Of a stretch of DNA of 64,000 nt, positions 26,505 through 34,613 are shown one piece after another; the first letter of the stretch is position 1; every line of letters starts with the position of its first letter. The position numbers and the translations under genes are program-made. The notes beneath the pieces are model-generated. The model did not search any database. It saw nothing but the letters and a program-made list of their open reading frames with translations, and was not told where the DNA came from. Source of the DNA: Streptomyces marokkonensis (GTDB taxonomy: Bacteria > Actinomycetota > Actinomycetes > Streptomycetales > Streptomycetaceae); assembly GCF_008312835.1 (NCBI RefSeq), contig NZ_VSKS01000007.1, forward strand, positions 62,001 to 126,000, read 5' to 3'.

Positions 26505-27848
26505 TCAGACACGGAAGATGTCCAGGAAGCTGCTCCAGAACCCCTTCCTTCGCGCAGAGTCCTGCCGGGCCGGTCCGGACGCGGCCGCCGGCATGGGCTG
26601 TGCACCCGGAGCCGTGGACCGGTCCCGGATGGCGGCCGCCGTGCGGGTGGCCGGAGTAGGACTGAACGTCACGGGCAGCGCGACCAGCGAACGGTGGAAC
26701 GGCCCGGGCCGCCACTCGAGTTCCTTCTCCGGCACGGCCAGCGTGAGGTCGGGCAGCGCGTTGAGCACCCGCTCGATCGCGGTGGTCGCGATGACCTGCG
26801 CCGGGTCCTTCGCGGGGCAGGCGTGCGGTCCCGCCCCCCACGCCAGGTGAGCGCCCTTGCTGTGCGCGCGGCGGGCCTCCTCAAGCGCGGGGTCGCCGTT
26901 GGCGCCCGCGAAGGAGATGACGACCGGAGTGTTCGCCTCCGCCACGTGGCCGCCGAGATCGACGTCCTGCACCGGGTAGTGGGTGGCGTAGTTGGCGATC
27001 GGCGTCTGGTTCCACAGGACGTGATCGACGGCCTCCTCGATCAGCATGCCGCTCTGCCGGCCGCCCGCCCCGGACAGCAGAAGCATCAGGGTGCTGCTGA
27101 TGAGGCTGCGCTCGGGTTCGATGCCGGCACCCATCAGCAGCACCAGCTGGTCCTTGAGCTCCTCGTCGGTCAGCCCGGCCGGGTGCTGGATCAGCCAGGA
27201 GGTGACGTCGTCACCCGGCTGGCGCCGCTTGAGCGCGATCAGCTCCATGAGACAGGCGGTGAGCTCCTCGTTCGCGCGCAGCGCGTCCTTGCCGTCGAAG
27301 ATCGCCGAGACGGAGGTGGTGATGGTGTCACCGATGTCCGCCGGGCAGCCGAACAGCTTGTTGAACAGCAGCAGCGGCAGCAGCTTGGCGTAGTCGGCGA
27401 GCAGATCGGCCCGGCCCCGCTCGCTGAACCGGTCGATCAGGTAGTCGGCGATCGGCTCGACGTCACGCCGGATCCGCGTGGTGTTGAGCCGGGCCAGGCT
27501 GTCCACCACGGCCTTGCGCAGCCGCAGGTGCACGGCGCCGTCGGTGAACAGACAGCTGGGCCGGTACGCCATCATCGGCAGCACCGGGCTGTCCATGCCG
27601 ATCCGGCCCTCGTTCAGGGCTTTCCAGCGGCGGGCGTCGCGGGCGAACAGCTCCGTGTTCTGAAGCACCCGCAGTGCCATCTCGTGCTCGACGACCAGGG
27701 TGGCGTCCACACCGGGGGCGAGTTCGACCGGACCGGCCGGGGCGTGTGCGCGCAACCGGTCGTAGACCTGGTGGGGGTCGGTGGCGAACGCGGCGTCGTG
27801 CATGGGGCATCTGCCGGAGGCCGGCGCGGATGCGGATTGAGGATCCAT
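26505..27848 (-). CDS. cvnE: Atypical cytochrome P450 of the conservon (CvnE, CYP156/157-like)
   Basis: 447 residues. The haem-binding loop is WGAGPHACPAKDPAQ, with Pro after Cys. The universally conserved K-helix ExxR is missing: the position reads VDHVLWNQTP, comparable to the EQSLW variant described for the conservon CYP157 group. The I-helix is GAGIEPER, lacking the acid-alcohol pair. It is therefore a non-canonical P450 whose catalysis may be altered. AAGGAAG precedes ATG 27848. The C-terminal extension of about 40 residues is basic and Ala/Pro-rich and ends in FWSSFLDIFRV. Confidence 0.88.
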   Translation of the reverse strand: MDPQSASAPASGRCPMHDAAFATDPHQVYDRLRAHAPAGPVELAPGVDATLVVEHEMALRVLQNTELFARDARRWKALNEGRIGMDSPVLPMMAYRPSCLFTDGAVHLRLRKAVVDSLARLNTTRIRRDVEPIADYLIDRFSERGRADLLADYAKLLPLLLFNKLFGCPADIGDTITTSVSAIFDGKDALRANEELTACLMELIALKRRQPGDDVTSWLIQHPAGLTDEELKDQLVLLMGAGIEPERSLISSTLMLLLSGAGGRQSGMLIEEAVDHVLWNQTPIANYATHYPVQDVDLGGHVAEANTPVVISFAGANGDPALEEARRAHSKGAHLAWGAGPHACPAKDPAQVIATTAIERVLNALPDLTLAVPEKELEWRPGPFHRSLVALPVTFSPTPATRTAAAIRDRSTAPGAQPMPAAASGPARQDSARRKGFWSSFLDIFRV

Positions 27849-27906
27849 GAGGTCTTCCTTACTGATCCGGGGACCGGGGTCCCCGGGCCGGGCGGACGCG
27901 AGGAGG

Positions 27907-28509
27907 TCAGGCCGCCCGCTCGAGCAGGTGCCGCACCAGCGCGATCAGCGCCTTGGCGGACGACTGCTGGTCGCGGGCGTCGCAGTAGACGACGGGGGTG
28001 TCCGGGAGCAGGTCGAGCGCCTCGCGCACCTCCGCCTCGCTGTAGGTGGCGGCCGGGTCGAAGCAGTTGACGGCGATGGCGTACTCCAGGCCGTAGCGCT
28101 CGACGAGGTCGATGACGGGGAAGGTCTCCTCCAGGCGCGCCGGGTCGACCAGGAGCAGCGCCCCGAGCGCACCGCGCGCCATGTCCTCCCACAACTGCAT
28201 GAACCGCTGCTGTCCCGGGGTGCCGAACAGGTACAGCACCAGGTCGTCGCTCAGGGTGAGGCGGCCGAAGTCCAGGGCGACCGTCGTGGTGGTCTTGTCC
28301 GTGACGCCCCGGAGGTCGTCGATGTGGACGGACGCCTGGGTCATCTTCTCCTCGGTGCGCAGCGGAGTGATCTCCGACAGCGAGCCGATGAAGGTCGTCT
28401 TGCCCACGGCGAAGTGCCCGACGACGAGGATCTTGGCGGCGTTGGTCACCGCGCTGGAGACGTAGATGGACTTCTGGGCCGTCTCAGCCGATGAGGGATT
28501 GGAGTCCAT
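27907..28509 (-). CDS. cvnD: Conservon small GTPase CvnD
   Basis: 200-residue Ras-like/MglA-type GTPase. P-loop GHFAVGKTT (about 31-39), switch FGTPGQQRF and the base-recognition NCFD. It belongs to the conservon complex, in which a histidine-kinase-like protein, a roadblock protein and a DUF742 protein are thought to assemble at the membrane like a G-protein signalling unit. Its start overlaps the end of cvnC by 26 bp. Confidence 0.93.
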   Translation of the reverse strand: MDSNPSSAETAQKSIYVSSAVTNAAKILVVGHFAVGKTTFIGSLSEITPLRTEEKMTQASVHIDDLRGVTDKTTTTVALDFGRLTLSDDLVLYLFGTPGQQRFMQLWEDMARGALGALLLVDPARLEETFPVIDLVERYGLEYAIAVNCFDPAATYSEAEVREALDLLPDTPVVYCDARDQQSSAKALIALVRHLLERAA

Positions 28510-28858
28510 TCAGAACCTTCTCGAGGGTCGCTCTGTCAACGTTCTGGGCCCGGGGAGGCTCGGCCCTGCGCAGCAGGTGCCCCTGTTCCGATAAATCGGT
28601 GAGCAGCAGCCGGGCCACCCCGACGGGCAGGCCGAGGTGGCCCGCCACCTCGGCGACCGACAGGTAGCCACCCGCGCACAACTCCCAGATCGCCCTGACC
28701 TCGGGACCGGCCCCCAGCGGAAGCGTCCGCTCGGGAGCCAGGGTGACCAAGGTGTGCAGCGCCAGTTCGTCGGAGGACGGCAGGCTCCGCCCGCCGGTGA
28801 TGACGTAGGAGCGGACGAAGTCACTGGTGACGGGTGCTTCCTCGCCGGGCGTGGTCAT
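28484..28858 (-). CDS. cvnC: Conservon DUF742 protein CvnC
   Basis: 124 residues. VRSYVITGGRSLPSSDELALHTLV at the start, then a winged-helix-like core with EVAGHLGLPVGVARLLLTDL, the DUF742 signature. It ends overlapping cvnD and starts overlapping cvnB by 4 bp (28855-28858). DUF742 proteins occur almost only in conservons and may bridge the GTPase and roadblock subunits. Confidence 0.93.
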   Translation of the reverse strand: MTTPGEEAPVTSDFVRSYVITGGRSLPSSDELALHTLVTLAPERTLPLGAGPEVRAIWELCAGGYLSVAEVAGHLGLPVGVARLLLTDLSEQGHLLRRAEPPRAQNVDRATLEKVLNGLQSLIG

Positions 28859-29256
28859 GCGCCGGCACCGTTGTCGGAGCGCGGCGCCACGCTCATCGCC
28901 TTGCTCAGCGCCGTCACCGTCTTCTGCATACGGAACGACATGGCCTCCATGTCGACGTCCAGCGCCGCCGAGACCGCGAGGTAGGCGCCCTGCCCCGCGG
29001 CGATCAGGAAGATCCAGCCGCCGTCGTACTCCAGCAGCGTCTGCTTCCAGATGCCGTGCCCGGCGCCCACGAAGCCGGCGACCGCCCGGCTGAGGGACTG
29101 CATGGAGCTCATCGCGGCGGCGTTGGTCTCCGCGTCGTCGCGTGAGATGTCGTCCGAACGCTGCAGCAGCAGGCCGTCACCCGAGACGAGGACCGCGTGG
29201 CGGGCTCCACGCACCTCGAGCACGTCGTTCAGCACCCACGACAGGTCGGTGTTCAC
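28855..29256 (-). CDS. cvnB: Conservon roadblock/LC7 protein CvnB
   Basis: 133 residues of the Roadblock/LC7 fold: LSWVLNDVLEVRGARHAVLVSGDGLLL and AGQGAYLAVSAALDVDMEAM. Roadblock proteins act as GTPase-activating or scaffold partners for small GTPases, consistent with CvnD in the same operon. It overlaps both neighbours by 4 bp. Confidence 0.93.
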   Translation of the reverse strand: MNTDLSWVLNDVLEVRGARHAVLVSGDGLLLQRSDDISRDDAETNAAAMSSMQSLSRAVAGFVGAGHGIWKQTLLEYDGGWIFLIAAGQGAYLAVSAALDVDMEAMSFRMQKTVTALSKAMSVAPRSDNGAGA

Positions 29257-30458
29257 TGGTGGTCAGGTCCTTCCGTGGTGTTCGTGGTCCGTCCGAGCTG
29301 GGTGCCGCGCGCGAACGCCCCGAGGCGCGACGCGGTCACCTCACCGGCCGACTCGGACGTCTGCTCGTCGATGGCGGGCTCGGGGGCCGGCACCACCGAG
29401 ATGGGCCCCTGACGCCGACGGCGCTTGGGCAGCCCGCCGGATGTCGTGCCCACCACGTGCGACGGGCCCACCGGGACGGGGGCCAGCCGCTGCGGCGCGC
29501 TCTCCTGGCTCTCGGCCGCGGGCTCCCGCACCGGTTCGGCGGGGGTGACGGCCTCGGCCGCCAGAAGACTTTCCGGCACACGGATCACTGCACGCACTCC
29601 GCCGTAGGGGGACACCGAACCGACGGAGACGGCGAAGCCGTACCGCGCGGCGAGCATGCCGCACACCGCGAACCCGAACCGCGGCGGGTCACCGAGACCG
29701 GTGATGTCGACCGGGCCGTCCGCGGACAGCAGGGCCGCCGCACGGTCCTTGGTCTCCTGGTCCATGCCCAGACCGGCGTCGTCGACGATGAAGCACACAC
29801 CCGTCGGCACGGCCTGGATGTTGACCTCGACCGGGGTGCCCGGAGCGCTGTAGGTGGTGGCGTTGTCCAGCAGTTCGGCCAGCACCACGGCGACCGGCTC
29901 CACCGCCTTGCTGGAGACGGCGACGCTGACCTGGGCGTGGATGCTCACCCGGTTGAAGTCCTTGATGCGGCCCTGGGCGCTGCGGGCCACGTCGTAGACG
30001 GTCGCCAGGCCCTCGCGCCGGCCCAGCCACCCGCCGCACAGCACCGAGATGCCCTTGGCCCGGCGGCTGAACTGGCTGCCGGTGTGGTCCACGGACATCA
30101 GGTCCGCCAGGACCTCGGTGTCGTTGCCGTACTTCTTCAGCAGCCCGTCCAGCAGCAGTTGCTGCTCCTCGGCGAGCGACTGCAGCGTGCCCATCGCCGA
30201 CTTCAGTACGGCCTTGGTCGCCGACTCGGCGTCGGCGCGGACGTCGGCGAGGTCACCGCGGTGCTGGGAGTCCAGAGAGGTGATGTGCCCCTGGAGCTGG
30301 TCGATACGGCCCTGGGCCTGGCCCAGCCCCGTCTCCAGGTCGTTCTTCGTTCTTCGGAGCGCCAGGTTGGTTCTCCGCGCCCGCTGCACTGCGAAGACCG
30401 CAGCGACGAGCACCACAAGCAGGATCCACAGCAGTGGATCCTCGATCAATGACGTCAT
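29253..30458 (-). CDS. cvnA: Conservon sensor histidine kinase-like protein CvnA
   Basis: 401 residues. A single N-terminal membrane helix (about 10-27) is followed by a coiled coil (28-75) and a GHKL ATPase domain with ELLDNATTYSAPGTPV and DDAGLGMD. A low-complexity Pro/Glu/Arg tail (after about 300) completes it. CvnA proteins lack an obvious receiver partner and are thought to feed the CvnBCD unit. ATG 30458 (MTSLIEDPLLW) is chosen because GAAGAGAG precedes it, and the upstream in-frame codons encode a non-hydrophobic extension. Confidence 0.9.
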   Translation of the reverse strand: MTSLIEDPLLWILLVVLVAAVFAVQRARRTNLALRRTKNDLETGLGQAQGRIDQLQGHITSLDSQHRGDLADVRADAESATKAVLKSAMGTLQSLAEEQQLLLDGLLKKYGNDTEVLADLMSVDHTGSQFSRRAKGISVLCGGWLGRREGLATVYDVARSAQGRIKDFNRVSIHAQVSVAVSSKAVEPVAVVLAELLDNATTYSAPGTPVEVNIQAVPTGVCFIVDDAGLGMDQETKDRAAALLSADGPVDITGLGDPPRFGFAVCGMLAARYGFAVSVGSVSPYGGVRAVIRVPESLLAAEAVTPAEPVREPAAESQESAPQRLAPVPVGPSHVVGTTSGGLPKRRRRQGPISVVPAPEPAIDEQTSESAGEVTASRLGAFARGTQLGRTTNTTEGPDHQ

Positions 30459-30761
30459 GAGACTCTCTTCAAGTCGCATCGCGCCGGGAGTGCGGGAAGA
30501 CCGCGCGTCCGTGGATCGACTCCGCCCGTCGGACGGCACGGATCCACGGGCGGACCAAGCCTCAACTCCTCAGCGATGGGGCCTTAGAGACTGTCCCCCG
30601 TACGCGTGCATGACGCGCCGCCAGCCTACTGAAAGTCCGATGATCTTAACAGCTCGGCGACCGCAACACGCCTGCCCCGCCAGACACTTGACTTCCCTCA
30701 CGAGACCCACACACCCGGGCGTGAATCGGGCCGGCGGTTGAACCGCGGACGACCACGGGCC
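30459..30761 (-). other. Intergenic region upstream of the conservon
   Basis: About 300 bp holding the cvnA promoter. It is more AT-rich around 30635-30655 (GATGATCTTAACAGCT) and includes a small inverted repeat CGCGT-GCATG-ACGCG (30603-30617). No convincing -10/-35 pair or gene is visible. Confidence 0.4.
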
Positions 30762-31594
30762 TCACCCCGCACGGAGGTTCCCCGGCATCCGCCGCTGGTG
30801 ACGGTGGCCGACCGTCTCGAAGCCGACGACGGTGACGAACGGCGCGAGCATCACCATCAGCAGGCACACCGCGATCCCGGCCCCCGCGGCGGCCAGGACC
30901 ACCGCCGCCGGCAGGACCGCGAGGGTGAGGGAGATCAGCAGCAGATGGAACGCGTCCCCCGCGGACAGCAGCAGGGTGTGCAGCAGGTACACCATCAGCA
31001 GGTACGGCCCACCGGCACGGCCAGGGACCAGTGCGTCCCGGCCGCGCCGCCCAGGAGATCACCGGACGAGGCCACGGTCCCCACCACTCCCTCCCCGAGC
31101 GTCAGCGGCGCGAACCCGGCCACGACCCAGCCGATCCGGACCGGCACGGACCAGTGGACGTTCCGCATCACGACGTACCCGATCACCATGGCGCGCGGCT
31201 CGGGATGGCTGCCCTCACCGACCGAGTGGAACATCGCCGGCAGCCCGATCGGGAACACCACGACGCCGGCCGTCTGCACCGTCGTCAGCGCCCGGTAGAG
31301 CCGGTCGTCGGTGGCGAACGCGGAGGAGAATCAGCTCAAGGCGATCCACGCGACGGTGATCGCGAACAGCGCCGGCACGAAGGCGGTCACCGCCTCTCCG
31401 GCGTGATCCCCGGCGAGTATCTCGCCGAAGTGGGAGGCCGCGGTGCCCACCGCGACCACGAAGGTCAGGGCGAACAGCAACTCCGGAGGCGTGGTGGTCC
31501 CGCCGCGTTCCCCGGGATCCCGGCCGGTCATCGGCGTCCGGCTGTGGGCCGGCCTGCCGCCGCCGGCAGCGCTGATGTGTTCTGGGTCACTCAT
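30762..31594 (-). pseudogene. Broken low-temperature-requirement A (ltrA) gene
   Basis: Read leftward, the LtrA opening PPELLFALTFVVAVGTAASH (residues about 35-55) runs to FAITVAWIALS. An in-frame TGA (31331-31333) then sits where relatives have Trp, and the same frame continues with FSSAFATDDRLYRALTTVQT and AGVVVFPIGLPAMFHSV. A central stretch is missing, and after a frameshift near 30995 the terminal MVYLLHTLLL...FETVGHRHQ segment appears. Nonsense mutation, deletion and frameshift make it a clear pseudogene of a multi-pass membrane protein. Confidence 0.78.
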
Positions 31595-31670
31595 GGGCGG
31601 CATGATGGCGCATACGCGTCGCTCCGGGTGGCCGACGGGCACCCAGGGGGTGGACGTAGGGTCGGAACCG

Positions 31671-31684
31671 GGGACATCAGGGCC
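31671..31684. promoter_or_regulatory. DevR-like box upstream of the devR-type regulator gene
   Basis: GGGACATCAGGGCC differs at one position from the mycobacterial DevR core pattern GGGACNNNNGNCCC. It lies 78 bp before the response regulator start and overlaps a perfect inverted repeat CAGGGCC-GACC-GGCCCTG (31678-31695). Autoregulation is plausible but inferred. Confidence 0.4.
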
Positions 31685-31761
31685 GACCGGCCCTGGCCAT
31701 CCGGCCCAGGACCGGCGAGTATCCTCCCCGGAGCACTGCACGCGTAGAACAGGAGCATGTG

Positions 31762-32457
31762 ATGGCGGACGGCGAGCAGCCAGGCCCCGACAACCCGATC
31801 CGGGTCTTTCTGCTGGACGACCACGAGGTGGTCAGGCGCGGGGTGCACGACCTGCTGAACGACGAGCCGGACATCACCGTGGTCGGCGAGGCCGCCACCG
31901 CCGAGCAGGCCCTCGTCCGCGTCCCCGCCCTGCGTCCCCAGGTCGCGGTCCTCGACGTCCGGCTGCCCGACGGGGACGGGGTGAGCGTGTGCCGCGAGCT
32001 GCGCTCGGCCATGCCCGACCTGGCCTGTCTGATGCTGACCTCGTTCGACGACGAGGAGGCCCTGCTGGACTCGATCATGGCCGGCGCGTCCGGTTACGTG
32101 CTCAAGCAGATCCGGGGCTCCGACCTCGTGACGGCCGTGCGGACCGTGGCCCGGGGCCAGTCGCTGCTCGACGCGAACGCCACCACCAAGCTGATGGCCC
32201 GGCTGCGCGGCGGACAGCAGAAGGAGCAGGAGCAGCCGGACGCGCTGCCGGGGCTGACCGACCGGGAGCGGGAGATCCTCGCGCTGATCGGTGAGGGGCT
32301 GACCAACCGGCAGATCGGTCAGCGGCTGTACCTGGCCGAGAAGACGGTGAAGAACCACATCTCCCGGCTGCTGGCCAAGCTCGGTGTGGAGCGCCGCATC
32401 CAGGCCGCCGTGATCGCCACCGAGGCCCGGGACCGCCTGCGGCAAGAGGGTCACTGA
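31762..32457 (+). CDS. devR: DevR/OsdR-like NarL-family response regulator
   Basis: 231 residues. The receiver domain has DDHEVVRRG, phospho-acceptor D65 in VLDVRLPDG and GYVLKQ (conserved Lys). The LuxR-type HTH has [20 protein letters not shown] and [17 protein letters not shown]. Wording along the whole length follows mycobacterial DevR (DosR) and Streptomyces OsdR, regulators of hypoxia and dormancy. AGGAG lies 6 nt before ATG 31762. No sensor kinase is adjacent, so it is an orphan here. It neighbours two nar operons, likely targets. Confidence 0.85.
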   Translation: MADGEQPGPDNPIRVFLLDDHEVVRRGVHDLLNDEPDITVVGEAATAEQALVRVPALRPQVAVLDVRLPDGDGVSVCRELRSAMPDLACLMLTSFDDEEALLDSIMAGASGYVLKQIRGSDLVTAVRTVARGQSLLDANATTKLMARLRGGQQKEQEQPDALPGLTDREREILALIGEGLTNRQIGQRLYLAEKTVKNHISRLLAKLGVERRIQAAVIATEARDRLRQEGH

Positions 32458-32460
32458 CCC

Positions 32461-32486
32461 GTGACGGCGGCCCCGGCCCCCGTCAC
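32461..32486. terminator. Possible bidirectional terminator between devR and vkor
   Basis: GTGACGG and CCGTCAC arms (7 bp) flank a 12-nt GC loop between the convergent stops. The right arm includes the vkor stop codon. Confidence 0.45.
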
Positions 32487-33088
32487 AGCAGGCTGCTCCA
32501 GTACGTCCAGAAGCGGGTCAGGACCAGCAGGACGATGACGCCGTACCAGCCCGCCAGGAGGAGCCAGTGGCTCTCCAGCACCAGGTGGGCGGCGGCACGG
32601 GCACGGCGCGGCACGGGGATGACGCCGCGCCGTCCGTTGTGCAGGGTCACGTACCAGAACAGTGCGATGGTCACGACCCAGACGACGGCGCAGTACGGGC
32701 ACAGGCGGTTGAGCTCGTACAGCGACTGCCAGATCAGCCAGTGCACGAATCCGACCGCCGCCAGCGCCCCGCCGTTCAGCGCGAGCCACAGCGCCCGGTG
32801 GAGCCGCGCACCTGTCACTACGGCCACGCCGAGGGCCGCCACCACGGCGAACGCGCCCAGCCCGAGCAGCATGTTGGGAAACCCCAGCAGGTTGCCCTGC
32901 CGGCTCGCCATGGCGCTGCCGCAGCCCACCACGGTGCTGACGTCGCACGACGGCCGGTAGGCCGGATCCCTGAGCAGACGCCAGTCGTCGACCGTCAGGC
33001 GGAAGGACGCCAGCCAGCCCACGGCACCGGTCACCGTCATGAGCCACCCGATGCCCCGTTCCGGCGCGGTGGCTTCCACCGTGCTCAT
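32483..33088 (-). CDS. Vitamin K epoxide reductase (VKOR) family protein
   Basis: 201 residues with four to five membrane helices. The loop cysteines SCDVSTVVGCGSAM and the active-site LCPYC match bacterial VKOR proteins, which reoxidise periplasmic disulfide oxidants using quinone. Its ATG overlaps the narI stop by 4 bp (33085-33088), so it is the last gene of the leftward nar operon. It may serve quinone-linked disulfide formation under low oxygen. The coupling to nar is seen; the role is inferred. Confidence 0.88.
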   Translation of the reverse strand: MSTVEATAPERGIGWLMTVTGAVGWLASFRLTVDDWRLLRDPAYRPSCDVSTVVGCGSAMASRQGNLLGFPNMLLGLGAFAVVAALGVAVVTGARLHRALWLALNGGALAAVGFVHWLIWQSLYELNRLCPYCAVVWVVTIALFWYVTLHNGRRGVIPVPRRARAAAHLVLESHWLLLAGWYGVIVLLVLTRFWTYWSSLL

Positions 33089-33777
33089 GCGGTGCGCCGC
33101 CGCCGGTAGACCACGTAGGGGCGGACCAGGTAGCCGACCGGCGCGCTCCACACATGGACGAGGCGGGTGAACGGCCAGGCGGCGAAGAGCAGACACGCCG
33201 TGAGGGCGTGGAGCTGGAACAGCAGCGGGGCACCGGCGATCGCCCCGGGCTCGGGCGTCAGGGTGAACAGACCGCGGAACCACACGGAGACGGTGGAGCG
33301 GTAGTCGTAACCGGCGCCGAAGACGTTGTGGGCGGCGGTGGCGGTGATGCCGAGCAGCACGGTCGCGGACAGCAGCGGGAAGAGCACCTTGTCGCTGCGG
33401 TCGGTGCGGAGCCGGATCCGGGGGCTCAGCAGCCGGCGGGCGCACAGCATGCCGAGACCGACGACCATGGCGACGCCGGCGACCGAGCCCGCCCACACGG
33501 CGGTGGTGTGATAGGCGTGTTCGTCGATGCCCACCGCCTCCGTCCAGGAGGCCGGCACGGCGAGGCCCACGACGTGTCCGGCGATCACCATGAACGCGCC
33601 GAGGTGGAACAGCGGGCTGCCCCAGCGCAGCCAGCGGTGCTCCAGGAGCTGGCTGGTGCGGGAGGTCCAGCCGAACTGGTCCTGCCGGTACCGCCAGACG
33701 TGCCCGACGGCGAAGACCGCGAGGCAGACGTAGGGAACGGCGACCCACAGGAGCAGGTCGGCTGCGGAGGTGTTCAT
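33085..33777 (-). CDS. narI: Respiratory nitrate reductase gamma subunit (cytochrome b), operon 1
   Basis: 230 residues with five hydrophobic helices. HVWRYRQDQFGWTSRTSQLLE, FHLGAFMVIAGHVVGL and LFQLHALTACLLFAAWPFTRLVHVWSAPVGYL contain the histidines that ligate two b-type haems. NarI takes electrons from menaquinol and passes them to NarH. It overlaps narJ upstream and vkor downstream by 4 bp each. Confidence 0.95.
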   Translation of the reverse strand: MNTSAADLLLWVAVPYVCLAVFAVGHVWRYRQDQFGWTSRTSQLLEHRWLRWGSPLFHLGAFMVIAGHVVGLAVPASWTEAVGIDEHAYHTTAVWAGSVAGVAMVVGLGMLCARRLLSPRIRLRTDRSDKVLFPLLSATVLLGITATAAHNVFGAGYDYRSTVSVWFRGLFTLTPEPGAIAGAPLLFQLHALTACLLFAAWPFTRLVHVWSAPVGYLVRPYVVYRRRRTA

Positions 33778-34613
33778 CGACGGTCTTCCTGACGGTGCGG
33801 TGCGGACGGCGGGACGAGGGTGGGCGGGGCCTGCCCGGGCGGGACGAAGGCGCCCGGCGGTGCGAACTCACCCGCCCCGTAGGGGTCGAGTCCGACCTCC
33901 TCGTCGGGCGGGCCCTGTGCGGCCAGTTCGGCGACCGCCCGCAGATCGGCCTCGGTCGGCGGCGGCAGCAGCTCGGTCAGCGCCGCGAACACGTGCCGGT
34001 AGGGGGAGTCCGCGTCGGTCAGGGCGCGGTGGATCAGTTCGATGCCGCGCCGGTGCTGGCGCAGCGGGGCCTCGCCCCGGCTGGGACCGGTCAGCGCGGC
34101 GAACTCCAGGACGACCGGGAGGTGGTCGGGCAGTTCGCCGCCGCCGGTGTCCCAGCCGGCGGCACGGTACCGCTGGGCCAGGGTGAGCAGGGCCATGCCC
34201 CGGCGGCGGGTGTCGCCGTGCAGGTAGTAGGTGAGGTAGAGGCTGCTGCGGCGGCGCAGGTCGAACGTCTCGACGTAGTGCCGCTCCAGGGCGTCCGTCT
34301 CCTGGCCGGTGAACCACGCGGTGAACTCGGCCAGATGCCCGGCCGCGGACGACGGCGGCAGCGCCGCGACGGTGCTGGTGATCACCGGGCGGGCGGCGGC
34401 GAGCTCGGCGTCGGGGTACTGCAGCAGCAGCGACATCAGCCGCAGCAGCAGCGCCCGCTGCTCCGTCTCCTCGGGGGTGAGCGGTACGGGCCGGGCGGCG
34501 CGGAGGGTACGGTCCGGGCGGCGCAGAGCGGCCCGCACCCTGGCGCGGACGATCCCGGGCATGGACGGGAGTCCCCCCGGGCGCTGGGCACTGGGGGAGG
34601 GCAGCGGGGTCAC
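33774..34613 (-). CDS. narJ: Nitrate reductase assembly chaperone NarJ (delta), operon 1
   Basis: 279 residues. The NarJ core (about 50-215) has SLLLQYPDAEL, YVETFDLRRRSSLYLTYYLH and GDTRRRGMALLTLAQRY, with ELPDHLPVVLEFAA. It inserts molybdenum cofactor into NarG. It is longer than its operon-2 counterpart (222), with extra N-terminal arginine-rich and C-terminal Pro-rich segments. GTGA couples its start to the narH stop (34610-34613). Confidence 0.93.
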   Translation of the reverse strand: MTPLPSPSAQRPGGLPSMPGIVRARVRAALRRPDRTLRAARPVPLTPEETEQRALLLRLMSLLLQYPDAELAAARPVITSTVAALPPSSAAGHLAEFTAWFTGQETDALERHYVETFDLRRRSSLYLTYYLHGDTRRRGMALLTLAQRYRAAGWDTGGGELPDHLPVVLEFAALTGPSRGEAPLRQHRRGIELIHRALTDADSPYRHVFAALTELLPPPTEADLRAVAELAAQGPPDEEVGLDPYGAGEFAPPGAFVPPGQAPPTLVPPSAPHRQEDRR

